A stretch of 33,381 nt of DNA, from the NCBI GenBank assembly GCA_021774625.1, contig JAJFIV010000003.1, forward strand, positions 1 to 33,381, given 5' to 3'. The position numbers and the translations under genes are program-made. This DNA is from Alphaproteobacteria bacterium (GTDB taxonomy: Bacteria; Pseudomonadota; Alphaproteobacteria; Sphingomonadales; JAKSBY01). Below, piece after piece: positions 6,610 through 16,241 of this stretch (positions within the stretch are counted from its first letter, which is position 1; every line of letters starts with the position of its first letter). The notes under the pieces were generated by a model that searched no databases, was not told where the DNA came from, and saw nothing but the letters and a program-made list of their open reading frames with translations.

Positions 6610-9246
6610 ATGAATAAGGGTATAACCCAGTCTCTGCATAATAGTCTTGTCCAAATTGTGGATTTTTCAAGGCGCTTTGCCCCCGTGGTGGTGATTTCTG
6701 CCGTCCTGCTGACCGGTCTTGCCGCCTATTATACGGTGACGAATTTCGCCATCAATACCGATACCAATGACATGATCGACCCGTCACTGCCCTTCCGGCA
6801 GACCTATCGGGAATTTGATCGCACCTTTCCACAATTTTCCGACACTTTTATCGCCGTCATTGATGGCGAGACGCCGGAACAGGCCGAGCGGGCAGTGGCC
6901 GAGATGCTGAGAAGCCTTGCGGAGCGGCCTGATCTGTTCCGCAACATTTATGCACCGGGACATGGGACGTTTTTCGACCGGAACGGTCTTTTATATCTTT
7001 CTGTTGAGGACGTGAATACGGTTTCCAATCAGCTTGCGGATTCCCAGGCGGTTTTGGCGGCTCTTGCGGAAGACCCCAGCATTCGCGGGCTTTTTGATGT
7101 GCTGGGGCTTGGTATCGATGATGCCGTTGAGGATCATGATGCGCCGGATGGCCTGGTGGATGTGCTGAACAGGCTTGTCCCCATCGTCGAGGCGGCATCC
7201 ATCGGTGAGACAAAAGCACTGTCCTGGCAGGAGCTGTTCGCCGGCGGCGAGACGGATATCGGTGATAAGCGGCGATTCATCACCATCCAGCCGGTTCAGG
7301 ATTTTACCAAGCTGAAGCCGGCCAAAGATGCGCTGGTTGGCGCCCGGGCCATTGCCGGGGAAGTGCGGACGCAGCTGGGTGACGGTCTTGTCATTCGTTT
7401 CACCGGTAAGATCGCCCTCAGTACGGAAGAGCTGGAAAGCGTCACCCAGGGGATCGAAATTTCCGGGGCGCTATCCTTTATATTGGTTGCGGTGTTGCTG
7501 GCTTGCGGACTGAAATCGGCCCGGCTCGTTTTTGCCGCTCTTATCACACTTTTTTTCGGGCTGATCTGGACCGCGGCATTCGCCATCCTTGCCATCGGCT
7601 ATTTCAATCTGATCTCCGTCGCGTTTGCGGTGCTTTTCATCGGCCTCGGCATCGATTTTGCGATCCATTTCGCCCTGCGTTATCAGGAGGAATGCCGCAA
7701 GGGCGCGGATCATGCCGAAGCGTTAAAGGCAACAGCCCGTGGCGTCGGGACGGCACTGTCGCTGGCGGCACCGACGACGGCGATTGCGTTTTATGCCTTT
7801 ATGCCGACGGCCTATGAAGGACTGGCGCAACTTGGCCTGATTTCCGGGACGGGGATTTTTATCTCGTATCTGACATCCATAACATTACTGCCGGCGCTGT
7901 TAACTCTGCTGCCCTTGAGGAACGCCCGTGGCCCGAAATGGAATATTCAGGCCCATCATGCCGGGTTTGTCGAACGGCATGGTCGTCCCATTCTCTGGCT
8001 CACCATCGGCGCGGCCCTGCTGTCCATCGCCTTCGCCCATAAATTACGCTTCGATTTCGACCCGACAAAACTGAAAGATCCGTCGACGGAATCGGTTCAG
8101 GTATTCGAGGAATTGCTGCGCGATCCGGACACCTCGCCTTACACGGTGCAGATAGCGGCGGACGACATAACGCAGGCCGCCATCATTGCCGAGCGGCTGA
8201 AAGCCCTGCCGGAAGTCGATAAAATCGTGACGCTGGCCAGTTTCGTGCCGAAGGATCAGGATGAAAAGCTTGAGATCATCGACAACACCGCGTTCTTTAT
8301 GACAAGCGTGCTGTTGGAGCGGCCCCAGGTTCCACCACCGGACCTGGCGGAAAATCAGCAGGCCTTGCGGGAATTCCGCACGCGGTTACAGGCGCTCGCT
8401 GCGGTGGATGGTTTGATTAAAGCCGCTGCGGCGGCATCAGCGCTGGATAAAGCACTGCAGCGGTTCGATGAAAGTGCCGATGCCATGGCTTATGACCGTC
8501 TCACGGAGGCTCTGTTCCGTTATTTCCCGGCCGCCATTGGACGGATCAGAAATGCGCTGAATGCCGCCGGCGTGACCCTGTCCGATCTTCCAGACAGTCT
8601 CAATGACCGCTATCTCGCTGCCAACGGCAAAGTCCGGGTCGAGGTTTTCCCCGCCAAAGACCTGAATGACCAGGCGGCATTAAAGGAGTTTGTGCTGGCG
8701 GTTCAGGCCTCCTATCCTTTTGCCACCGGCAACCCGGTGCAGATGGTCAATGCGGGTATAATCGTCACGGATTCCATGATCCAGGCGACCTCGCTGGCCG
8801 GCATCCTGATTATTCTGCTGCTGTTCTTTATTTTCCGCCGCATCAAAGACATGGCTATGGTGCTGCTGCCGGTTCTTCTGGCCGGCATATTCACCGCGGC
8901 GGCGACGGTCTGGCTTAATATTCCTTTTAATTTTGCCAATATCATTGTCCTGCCACTGCTGATCGGCCTTGGGGTGGATAGTGGGATTCATCTGGTGATG
9001 CGGGCGCGGGAAAATATGGCGGGGGCCGAGGTTCTGGAATCCAGCACCCCGCGCGCGGTGTTGTTGAGTTCCCTGACCACGGTTGGCTCCTTCGGCAGTC
9101 TGGCTCTTTCCAGCCATCGCGGAACGGCCAGTATGGGGGAATTATTGACCGTTTCCGTCGTCCTCCTTCTGATATGCGTGCTAATTGTCTTGCCGGGGCT
9201 TTTATCGCGCCTATATGTAGCGGACGACAGGCGAACGGGAAAATGA
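6610..9246 (+). CDS. hpnN: Hopanoid transporter of the RND/MMPL superfamily
   Basis: An 878-residue RND-type membrane protein. It has an N-terminal transmembrane helix (about 24-45) and a first periplasmic domain. A five-to-six-helix bundle follows around residues 270-440, with the MMPL signature FIGLGIDFAIHFALRYQEE. After a second periplasmic domain comes a second bundle from about 715 to the end, with LIGLGVDSGIHLVMRAREN. HpnN is required for moving hopanoids to the outer membrane in Rhodopseudomonas (established for the family). The divergent hpnM neighbour and following ispH and hpnH support this assignment over a generic MMPL lipid exporter. Length is typical. Confidence 0.92.
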   Translation: MNKGITQSLHNSLVQIVDFSRRFAPVVVISAVLLTGLAAYYTVTNFAINTDTNDMIDPSLPFRQTYREFDRTFPQFSDTFIAVIDGETPEQAERAVAEMLRSLAERPDLFRNIYAPGHGTFFDRNGLLYLSVEDVNTVSNQLADSQAVLAALAEDPSIRGLFDVLGLGIDDAVEDHDAPDGLVDVLNRLVPIVEAASIGETKALSWQELFAGGETDIGDKRRFITIQPVQDFTKLKPAKDALVGARAIAGEVRTQLGDGLVIRFTGKIALSTEELESVTQGIEISGALSFILVAVLLACGLKSARLVFAALITLFFGLIWTAAFAILAIGYFNLISVAFAVLFIGLGIDFAIHFALRYQEECRKGADHAEALKATARGVGTALSLAAPTTAIAFYAFMPTAYEGLAQLGLISGTGIFISYLTSITLLPALLTLLPLRNARGPKWNIQAHHAGFVERHGRPILWLTIGAALLSIAFAHKLRFDFDPTKLKDPSTESVQVFEELLRDPDTSPYTVQIAADDITQAAIIAERLKALPEVDKIVTLASFVPKDQDEKLEIIDNTAFFMTSVLLERPQVPPPDLAENQQALREFRTRLQALAAVDGLIKAAAAASALDKALQRFDESADAMAYDRLTEALFRYFPAAIGRIRNALNAAGVTLSDLPDSLNDRYLAANGKVRVEVFPAKDLNDQAALKEFVLAVQASYPFATGNPVQMVNAGIIVTDSMIQATSLAGILIILLLFFIFRRIKDMAMVLLPVLLAGIFTAAATVWLNIPFNFANIIVLPLLIGLGVDSGIHLVMRARENMAGAEVLESSTPRAVLLSSLTTVGSFGSLALSSHRGTASMGELLTVSVVLLLICVLIVLPGLLSRLYVADDRRTGK

Positions 9247-9336
9247 ACTGAATCTTCTTTTTCACGACGCTGTGTCTTGTGATTGCGGGCTATGCTATGC
9301 TATGGCCCGGGTTCGTATTCAGGTAAGGACCATGGA

Positions 9337-10278
9337 ATGAAAGTCATCCTCGCCCAGCCCCGCGGTTTTTGCGCCGGTGTGGAACGCGCCATTGAGATCG
9401 TCGAAAAGGCGTTGATCAAATACGGACCACCGGTCTATGTGCGGCACGAAATTGTACATAATAGGACCGTTGTGCAGGATTTGCGGCAAAAAGGCGCGAT
9501 TTTTGTCGAGGAAATTGATGAAATTCCGGAAGGGGCCGTAACCATTTTCTCCGCCCATGGCGTGGCGCGCAAAGTGGAAAAAGGCGCCGGGGATCAGGGT
9601 CTGACGGTGATTGATGCCACCTGTCCCCTCGTTGCCAAGGTCCACAAGGAAGGCCAGCGCTATTCGGGCGGCGGCAAGGATGTGGTTCTGATCGGCCATG
9701 AAGGCCATCCGGAAGTGGAAGGCACGCTGGGCCGCATAGACGGGCCGGTCCATCTGATTTCCGACCCAAAAGACGTCGCGAAACTTGAGGTTAAGGACCC
9801 GGACCGGGTCGCCTATGTGACACAAACAACCTTGAGCGTGGATGATACCCGGGCCGTGATTGAGGCCCTGAAGCAACGCTTCCCGAATATTTCCGGTCCC
9901 GATGTCAACGATATCTGTTACGCGACCCAGAACCGGCAGCACGCGGTGCGCGAAATGGCGCGGCAGGTGGATGTGCTGCTGGTCATTGGCGCAAGCAACA
10001 GTTCAAATTCCAACCGGCTGCGGGAAATTGGCGCAGAACTGAATGTGCCGAGCTATCTGATTGATGATGCCCGTTCTCTTGACCCGGCATGGCTGGCCGG
10101 TAAAGAAGTGATTGGCGTCACAGCCGGCGCTTCGGCTCCGGAAGCGCTGGTTGAAGAGTTGGTTGACCGTCTGAAGGAACTGGGGGCGACGGAAGTTTCC
10201 ATGCTGGACGGACTGGTTGAGAATGTCCGGTTTAAACTGCCAGTTGAAGTCCGTGGCGAGGTCGCTGCTGGCGCCTGA
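9337..10278 (+). CDS. ispH: 4-hydroxy-3-methylbut-2-enyl diphosphate reductase
   Basis: The last enzyme of the MEP pathway, reducing HMBPP to IPP and DMAPP with a [4Fe-4S] cluster. From the ATG at 9337 the cluster cysteines fall at C12 (GFCAGV), C96 (DATCPLV) and C194 ([11 protein letters not shown]). The substrate-binding H41 (HEIVHN), H74 (SAHGVA), H124 and E126 ([11 protein letters not shown]) and the NSSNSNRL motif are present. The start at 9337 is preferred over an in-frame ATG at 9283 because an AAGGA site lies 7 bp upstream and the protein then begins [14 protein letters not shown], like the family. Placement between hpnN and hpnH ties isoprenoid supply to hopanoid synthesis. Three tandem CTATG units lie upstream at 9290-9304. 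Confidence 0.96.
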   Translation: MKVILAQPRGFCAGVERAIEIVEKALIKYGPPVYVRHEIVHNRTVVQDLRQKGAIFVEEIDEIPEGAVTIFSAHGVARKVEKGAGDQGLTVIDATCPLVAKVHKEGQRYSGGGKDVVLIGHEGHPEVEGTLGRIDGPVHLISDPKDVAKLEVKDPDRVAYVTQTTLSVDDTRAVIEALKQRFPNISGPDVNDICYATQNRQHAVREMARQVDVLLVIGASNSSNSNRLREIGAELNVPSYLIDDARSLDPAWLAGKEVIGVTAGASAPEALVEELVDRLKELGATEVSMLDGLVENVRFKLPVEVRGEVAAGA

Positions 10279-10314
10279 ATTTATTAATTTATCAAAAGAA
10301 AGTGGAGCAATCGC

Positions 10315-11460
10315 GTGGCTGTCCCTCTGATTCAACAAATCCGTGTCGGTGCCTATGTCCTGAAGCAGCGCCTGATGGGAAATGACAAATACCCCCTGGT
10401 GCTGATGCTGGAGCCGTTGTTCCGCTGCAATCTCGCCTGTCCCGGCTGCGGCAAGATCGACTATCCCGATCCCATCCTCAACCGGCGTTTAAGCCTGGAA
10501 GATTGCCTGGCGGCGGTCGACGAGTGCGGCGCGCCCATGGTTGCCATCCCCGGTGGGGAGCCTTTACTGCACAAGGAAATCAGCGAAATCGTCAAGGCCA
10601 TTATCGCCCGGAAGAAATTCGTTTCGCTCTGCACCAATGCGCTTCTGCTGGAGAAAAAACTGCATCTGTTCGAACCGTCGGACTATCTGTTCTTTTCCGT
10701 CCATCTTGATGGCCTGAAGGAAGAGCATGACAAGGCCGTCGATCAGGAAGGCGTTTTTGATCGCGCCATCAAAGCCATTAAAACGGCGCAGGATAAGGGC
10801 TTCCGGGTCAATGCCAATGCCACTATTTTTGATGGGACGTCAGCAGAAAAAGTGGCGGAATTCCTGGACTACACCCGCGACCTCGGTATTCCGGTCACCA
10901 TTTCACCAGGCTATGCCTATGAACGCGCGCCGGATCAGGAACATTTTCTCAGCCGGAAAAAGACCAAGCATCTGTTCCGGGATATTTTCCGCCTGGGCAA
11001 GGACCGCGGCTGGGCGCTCAATCATTCCACTCTTTATCTTGATTTTCTGGCCGGTAATCAGACCTATAAATGCGCGCCCTGGGGTATGCCGACCCGCAAT
11101 ATCTTCGGCTGGCAGAAGCCCTGCTATCTACTCAGCGAGGGCTATGTCTCCAGCTATAAAGAGCTGATGGAGACCACCGATTGGGATGCTTACGGCACCG
11201 GTAATTACGAAAAATGCGCTAACTGCATGGCGCATTGCGGTTATGAGCCGACGGCGGTTGCCGATACCGCGAAGCATCCCCTGAAGGCGTTAAAGGTCTT
11301 CCGCAGGGGGGTCGATACGGAAGGGCCGCTGGCAGCGGAAATTCCGCTCGAAAATCAGCGGCCGGCGGAGTATGTCTTTGAAAAAATCGTCCAGGAAAAG
11401 GCGGCGGAAGTCGGCGCAGAACCCAAATCACGCAAAGTGAAGACGAGCAGCGCGGCGTAG
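10315..11460 (+). CDS. hpnH: Adenosylhopane-forming radical SAM enzyme HpnH
   Basis: A 381-residue radical SAM protein that joins the 5'-deoxyadenosyl group to the hopanoid skeleton, the first step of side-chain extension. The cluster motif CxxxCxxC is at C38, C42 and C45 (FRCNLACPGCGK). The GGEPLLH motif follows at about residues 79-85. A cysteine-rich C-terminal segment (YKCAPWGMPTRN, YEKCANCMAHCGYEPTA) is typical of HpnH. The start is a GTG at 10315 with a GTGGAG site upstream, 36 bp after ispH, so ispH and hpnH are probably one transcript. The last 33 bp overlap the 3' end of hpnG on the opposite strand. Confidence 0.96.
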   Translation: MAVPLIQQIRVGAYVLKQRLMGNDKYPLVLMLEPLFRCNLACPGCGKIDYPDPILNRRLSLEDCLAAVDECGAPMVAIPGGEPLLHKEISEIVKAIIARKKFVSLCTNALLLEKKLHLFEPSDYLFFSVHLDGLKEEHDKAVDQEGVFDRAIKAIKTAQDKGFRVNANATIFDGTSAEKVAEFLDYTRDLGIPVTISPGYAYERAPDQEHFLSRKKTKHLFRDIFRLGKDRGWALNHSTLYLDFLAGNQTYKCAPWGMPTRNIFGWQKPCYLLSEGYVSSYKELMETTDWDAYGTGNYEKCANCMAHCGYEPTAVADTAKHPLKALKVFRRGVDTEGPLAAEIPLENQRPAEYVFEKIVQEKAAEVGAEPKSRKVKTSSAA

Positions 11461-12069
11461 GCTTTCCTTCGCCCGTTCCGTATCCTGACCGAGCCGGATA
11501 AGCGCGGGCAAATCCTGCGGCCGTTTCACAAGTTCCAGCAATACGGCGCCGATTTTAAGCGATCCATCAGCGCCCATACCCGCCATGGCGGCCTTCGGGA
11601 TGGCCCGGTCCGCCGGGTCGGCAACGGCGCGGATGGCGGCAAAGGGAATGCCGCGGGCCCCCGCCGCCCTGGCCGCCCCGTAACTTTCCATGTCAACGGC
11701 AATGGCGCCGGTTTTCTGGTGAAGACGGGCTTTCTCTTCGGGTGTGGTGACGGCGTAGTGCGATGACAGGATTGGTCCCGTAACGCTGTTCCTGTCCGCC
11801 AGCCGGATATCGCAGGGCAGGGGGGGCATGCCTAGTCTTATTGCACTGTCCGCAATGATCAGATCGCCGGGGGCAAGACCGGGTTTTAATGCGCCGGCAA
11901 GCCCAAAACTGATAACGATATCCGTGCCCTGATCAATCAGCGAAAGGGCGCCCTGTTCCGCTCGCGCGAGGCAGCCCCCCGCACAAAAAGTGGCAACAGA
12001 CTTGCCGCCTGTCGCCTGCCTCAGGATATCGGCTTCAAAATTCAGCCCGGTGATAAAGCCTAGCTGCAT
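11428..12069 (-). CDS. hpnG: Hopanoid-associated nucleoside phosphorylase HpnG
   Basis: A 213-residue enzyme of the PNP/UDP phosphorylase family that removes adenine from adenosylhopane, leading to ribosylhopane and then bacteriohopanetetrol. Seen in the sequence: MQLGFITGLNFEADIL at the start, SFGLAGALKPGLAPGDLIIAD (base/phosphate site) and the ribose-binding AVDMESYGAARAAGARGIPF, whose ME is the family signature. The ATG at 12069 shares one base with the shc stop codon; a GTG one codon upstream is equally possible. The tail overlaps hpnH convergently, and the two products act in consecutive steps. Confidence 0.9.
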   Translation of the reverse strand: MQLGFITGLNFEADILRQATGGKSVATFCAGGCLARAEQGALSLIDQGTDIVISFGLAGALKPGLAPGDLIIADSAIRLGMPPLPCDIRLADRNSVTGPILSSHYAVTTPEEKARLHQKTGAIAVDMESYGAARAAGARGIPFAAIRAVADPADRAIPKAAMAGMGADGSLKIGAVLLELVKRPQDLPALIRLGQDTERAKESLRRAARLHFA

Positions 12070-14033
12070 CACATGCCAAACGCAATCTCGCGCGAATTGC
12101 TCTGTTTCAGATTGCGGTAGCGGGACAGAGCCCAGATTGGAAAATAGGACGCATAGCCATGATAATGAAGATAGAAAACCCTCGGAAAGCCGACGGCAGT
12201 GAACTCGGGTTCTTCCCAGCGGGCGCCATTACGCCTGGCTTTGAGAAGGTAATCCACACCGCGTTTGACCGCCCCCTGTTCCACTTCGCCGGCCGCCATC
12301 AGCGCCAACAAAGCCCAGGCGGTCTGTGACGGGGTGCTTTCCTTGCATTCGGCCCGGCGGTCGTTCCAATAGCTGGCGCCATCCTCGCCCCAGCCGCCGT
12401 CTTCCCTCTGGCGCGAGAGCAGCCATTCAACGGCGCGTTTCACTGCGGGATGGGATTGATCGAAACCGATGGTGTTAAAGGCACAGAGAACCGACCAGGT
12501 GCCATAAATGTAATTGGTGCCCCAGCGTCCGAACCAGCTGCCGTCCTCCTCCTGCTCATCCAGCAGGAAATCGGCGGCGCGGCGGATCACAGGATCATCC
12601 CTGTCATGGCCGATTTGCGCCAGAAAACTCACGCAGCGGGCGGTGACATCGGATGTCGGCGGGTCGAGCAGAGCGCCATGATCAGCAAAGGGGATATTGT
12701 TGAGGTAATGGTCAGTGTTGTCCACATCGAACGCGCCCCAGCCGCCATTCCTGCTTTGCATGCCGATGATCCATTCTGCGGCGCGGGCAATGGAGTCTTT
12801 ATATTTTTCGCCATCAGCGCGGTCCAGCATCATGCCGACCACGGCCGTATCATCCAGGTCGGGATAATAATCATTCCAGTCCTGAAAGGCCCAGCCGCCG
12901 GGGCGCAGATTGGGCCGTTTCCAGGCCCAGTCGCCTTTGACATCAAGGATTTGCCGCTCCAAAAGCCAGCCGCAGGCCTTTTCGAGGGCCGCATCATTGC
13001 CTTTTTCCCCGGCTTCCAGCAGGGCGTGGGCGCCCAGCGCCGTATCCCAGACAGGCGAAATGCAGGGCTGGCAGTAGGGTCCGTCCTTGCCGCCGGCGGT
13101 CAACAGTTTTTGGATCGATTTTTTTGCAATCAGCAGGTCGGGGTGATCCTTGGCATAGCCAAGGGTCTCGAATGCCATCACCGCGTTGGCCATGGCCGGG
13201 AAAATAGCCCCCAGGCCATCCTCTCCGTTCAGCCGTTCAGTGGTAAAGGCAAGGGCCTTGTCGATGGCTTTTTTACGCGCCCCCTTGGGGAAGAAGGGAT
13301 CGATTTTGCGGAGAATCTTATCGAGCAGCAAAAAGGCGTCGCCCCATCTGGAGCCGGCCGGGTTGGTCAGATAGTCCTTCACGTCATGGGGCGGTGTGAC
13401 AAACAGTTCCGAGATCATTACGCCGGTCGGGTTTTTCGCCTTGGGCTTCAGGGTCGCCAGGATCAGCAGCGGGGCAATAACCACCCGCGACCAGTAGGAA
13501 AAACGCTCCATATTCACCGGGAACCATTTAGGCATCAGCATCAGTTCCACCGGCATGACGGGGGCCGCCCGCCACGGCACCTGTTCAAACAATGCAAGAC
13601 CGTAACGGGTGAAAACATTGGACCGTTCCGCGCCGCCCCTGGCTAAAATGGCCTCTCGCGCACGTTTCATGTGCGGCGCATCCGGGTCATCGCCGGTCAA
13701 TTTCAGGGCAAAATAGGCTTTGACGCTGGAACTGAGATCGAGGTCACCGCCGTAATAAAGCGGCCAGCCGCCATGCTCCGCCTGCAAATTCCGGATATAG
13801 CGGGCAAGTCCGGCCTCCCGTTCCGGTTCAAGTTCACCGAGAAAATGATTGAGAAAAATATATTCCGACGGAATGGTGGTGTCGGCCTCCAGTTCAAAAA
13901 CCCAGCGGCCATCTTCATGCTGCAGCGCTTTGAACGCCTGTCTGGCATCATCAATCACGTCATCGATAATGCGAAGCAGGCTGGCATCCAGCGCTTCCAC
14001 CTTATTGTCTGCTGTATCGACTTTTTTATCCAT
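12069..14033 (-). CDS. shc: Squalene-hopene cyclase
   Basis: A 654-residue monotopic membrane cyclase converting squalene to hopene/hopanol. The catalytic acid motif DXDD is intact as DLDD at residues 392-395 in YYPDLDDTAVVGM. Several QW repeats are visible (QAEHGGWPLYYGG, QSRNGGWGAFD, QEEDGSWFGRWG, QREDGGWGED). The MPKWFP and CQPCISPVWDTALG segments match bacterial cyclases. Length is typical. It follows hpnE after 18 bp and is coupled to hpnG by an overlapping start. The symbol hpnF is also used. Confidence 0.97.
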   Translation of the reverse strand: MDKKVDTADNKVEALDASLLRIIDDVIDDARQAFKALQHEDGRWVFELEADTTIPSEYIFLNHFLGELEPEREAGLARYIRNLQAEHGGWPLYYGGDLDLSSSVKAYFALKLTGDDPDAPHMKRAREAILARGGAERSNVFTRYGLALFEQVPWRAAPVMPVELMLMPKWFPVNMERFSYWSRVVIAPLLILATLKPKAKNPTGVMISELFVTPPHDVKDYLTNPAGSRWGDAFLLLDKILRKIDPFFPKGARKKAIDKALAFTTERLNGEDGLGAIFPAMANAVMAFETLGYAKDHPDLLIAKKSIQKLLTAGGKDGPYCQPCISPVWDTALGAHALLEAGEKGNDAALEKACGWLLERQILDVKGDWAWKRPNLRPGGWAFQDWNDYYPDLDDTAVVGMMLDRADGEKYKDSIARAAEWIIGMQSRNGGWGAFDVDNTDHYLNNIPFADHGALLDPPTSDVTARCVSFLAQIGHDRDDPVIRRAADFLLDEQEEDGSWFGRWGTNYIYGTWSVLCAFNTIGFDQSHPAVKRAVEWLLSRQREDGGWGEDGASYWNDRRAECKESTPSQTAWALLALMAAGEVEQGAVKRGVDYLLKARRNGARWEEPEFTAVGFPRVFYLHYHGYASYFPIWALSRYRNLKQSNSREIAFGM

Positions 14034-14051
14034 AACCCAATTTGATACCCG

Positions 14052-15314
14052 TTAACCGGCCAACGCCCTAACAGTAATTTCCGCGGCCCGGAAGCCGGAA
14101 CGGATTGCTCCTTCAATGGTTGCGGGCAGACCGGTATCCGTCCAGTCGCCTGCAAGCACGATATTATCATACATCGTTTTGGGGCCGGGCCGCCGTCTCA
14201 ATTCATCCGGTGTTTGGGCAAAGGTCGCCCGCTTTTCCTTCACAATCCGCACCAAGGGCAACGGGGTCTTTTCCAGCCCTATGGCCAGCGAGACGTCCTG
14301 CCACAGCCGTTCTGCAATATCATCGGCGGACCATTGCGCCATATCCTTTGCGGCGGAAACGGTCACCGATACGATCCGGTCCCTGAAAAACAGCCAATGG
14401 GCCGGACTGCCGATCAATCCCAAAAGCGGCGCATCCGGCCTTTTTGGCGGCGGCTGATCAAGTAAAAAATGTGCATTGACAATAGGATAGCTGCCTACAG
14501 GTGTTGGGGTGCCGGGCAGGAGGTCCGCTGTGATCCCGGGCGGGGTGGCGATGATGAGCTGATCTCCCGGCTGGAGTTCCATCTTTTCATCACCAAACCA
14601 CAAAGAGAAGGCGCTCACCCCGGCGAATTCCAGACCGGTCAGACGGTGATTGAAACGGATGCCGCCGCCTTTTGCTTTCAGAAAAGCAATTCCGGGCGTC
14701 ACAAGGCTCTCTGAAAGCCCGGCTTTTGCAATCATTGGCCGGCAGGCGCTGGCGCCCTTGGCGAAAGTTTCCTGCAATACGGGGATCATCAGAGCGGCTG
14801 CTGCCTCGTCCATAGGGGCATTGATGGCGGCCAGGGTCATCGGTTTCCAAAACCGTTCATGCAGGGCCCCGCCTTCAGGAAAGCAGTCGGCCATCGTGGC
14901 GTTTTTACCCGCGAAATAAAGCCTGAGCGCCCGGAAATAATCCCAGGGCGCTGTTCCCGGCACCCGGCGTTTTTGCAAAAATATCCAGGACGGAAAGCGG
15001 CCCTTCGAGATATCCACCACCCAGCTTTCGCCGCTATGGACATCAAGAAAAGGAAATCGCGCGCCCTCCGCCGTAATGAAACTGTTCCGGCTTCCAACCA
15101 GGTCGATATAATCCATAGCGCATTCATTACCACTGAGTAACAAGTGATTGCCGTTATCGATGGGAATGCCGAGTTTTGTGTCAAAATAAGACCGGCAGCG
15201 GCCGCCGGCATGAGCGGCGGCTTCATGGAGGGTAACCGGATGTCCCGCTTCGGCCAGCTTTACACCCGCAGCGAGGCCCGCCAGTCCTGCGCCGATAATA
15301 TGCACCGCGGGCAT
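14052..15314 (-). CDS. hpnE: Hydroxysqualene dehydroxylase HpnE
   Basis: A 420-residue flavoprotein of the amine-oxidase/phytoene-desaturase fold that reduces hydroxysqualene to squalene (family knowledge). The FAD-binding Rossmann motif IIGAGLAGLAAGVKLAEAGH starts at residue 5, followed by LHEAAAHAGGRCRSY, which carries the conserved GGR. The C-terminal FAD motif NIVLAGDWTDTGLPATIEGA is present. It lies 4 bp after hpnD and 18 bp before shc on the same strand, so the squalene-forming and cyclising steps are co-expressed. Confidence 0.92.
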   Translation of the reverse strand: MPAVHIIGAGLAGLAAGVKLAEAGHPVTLHEAAAHAGGRCRSYFDTKLGIPIDNGNHLLLSGNECAMDYIDLVGSRNSFITAEGARFPFLDVHSGESWVVDISKGRFPSWIFLQKRRVPGTAPWDYFRALRLYFAGKNATMADCFPEGGALHERFWKPMTLAAINAPMDEAAAALMIPVLQETFAKGASACRPMIAKAGLSESLVTPGIAFLKAKGGGIRFNHRLTGLEFAGVSAFSLWFGDEKMELQPGDQLIIATPPGITADLLPGTPTPVGSYPIVNAHFLLDQPPPKRPDAPLLGLIGSPAHWLFFRDRIVSVTVSAAKDMAQWSADDIAERLWQDVSLAIGLEKTPLPLVRIVKEKRATFAQTPDELRRRPGPKTMYDNIVLAGDWTDTGLPATIEGAIRSGFRAAEITVRALAG

Positions 15315-15318
15315 AAGG

Positions 15319-16209
15319 TTAGAAAACCCCGTAGCGGAGCGCTATGAAAAGTTTTTCCGCCTTACTGACGCCGGGTTGCCGTCCGTTGCCGGCTGCGAGA
15401 TATGCCCAATCAGCGGCCACCAGCCGGTCGAGGGTTTTACGGTAGACCATCATCATAATGACGGCGGGCCGGAGATTGGCGCCCTTGGAACAATCCTGCA
15501 TGGCCTGTTCTGCGGCCTGAAAAGCCTCTTCCGCCATGGTTGCCACTTCACGGCAGACCCTGGGCAGGTTGGGATGACGCAGCGTGGCGGCCGCATCCAC
15601 GCCGGTTACGCCATGTTTATCCAGCAGCTCTTTCGGCAGATACAGCCTGCCGCGCTCCGCATCCTCTTCCAGATCGCGCAGGATATTGGTAAGTTGCAGG
15701 GCAAGGCCGAGCGTGTCGGCAAGCCTTTGCCCCGGTTCGTCATTTTCGCCGAAAATCCGCACACAAAGCAGGCCCACGGCGCTAGCCACACGAGCGCAGT
15801 AAAGCTTCAGCTCAGCGAGGCTGGGGCCATAGATGGGTGCATCCGCATCCATTTCCATACCGTCGATGATGGTGAGGAAGGCCTCCCGTTCCAGGCCATA
15901 GGCGGCGACATTGTCTTCCAATGCCCGCGCCGTCAGTCCCGCCGCTTCGCCGGGCCCGTAAAGCGCTGCGATATCCCGCCGCCAGGCATCAAGGGCCGCG
16001 CGTTTGTCCTCAAGGGAAAGTTCGCCGTCGGCGATATCGTCCACTTCCCGGCAAAAGGCATAGACGGAAAAAATCGCATCGCGCCGCGCCTTGGGCAGAA
16101 ACCGCATGGCCCAGAAAAACGACGTCCCGGCTTTAGTGACGACATCATACACATGCCGATGGGCTTCGGCATGATCTGTCGAATTCTCTTTAATCTGGTG
16201 CTGAGCCAT
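15319..16209 (-). CDS. hpnD: Presqualene diphosphate synthase HpnD
   Basis: A 296-residue trans-isoprenyl diphosphate synthase of the squalene/phytoene synthase family. The first Asp-rich motif is DDIAD at residues 57-61 (VYAFCREVDDIADGE); the second lies in LTNILRDLEEDAERGRLYLP. The N-terminal SFFWAMRFLPKARRDAIF matches HpnD rather than HpnC. HpnD condenses two farnesyl diphosphates to presqualene diphosphate. The partner HpnC, which makes hydroxysqualene, usually sits immediately upstream, but here dxs takes that place with a 32-bp gap. A bifunctional activity cannot be excluded. Confidence 0.9.
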   Translation of the reverse strand: MAQHQIKENSTDHAEAHRHVYDVVTKAGTSFFWAMRFLPKARRDAIFSVYAFCREVDDIADGELSLEDKRAALDAWRRDIAALYGPGEAAGLTARALEDNVAAYGLEREAFLTIIDGMEMDADAPIYGPSLAELKLYCARVASAVGLLCVRIFGENDEPGQRLADTLGLALQLTNILRDLEEDAERGRLYLPKELLDKHGVTGVDAAATLRHPNLPRVCREVATMAEEAFQAAEQAMQDCSKGANLRPAVIMMMVYRKTLDRLVAADWAYLAAGNGRQPGVSKAEKLFIALRYGVF

Positions 16210-16241
16210 CTCAGGTCCGGCTTAATTAAAAGGGTGGGTTG

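Noticed and set aside
10279-10314. Possible cobalamin riboswitch before hpnH, a radical SAM gene
   Set aside because: The gap is only 36 bp and shows just a ribosome-binding site; there is no room for a riboswitch.
12450-13646. 398-codon open frame on the plus strand
   Set aside because: It is fully antisense to shc, whose protein matches its family throughout; GC-rich codon structure keeps this frame open by chance.
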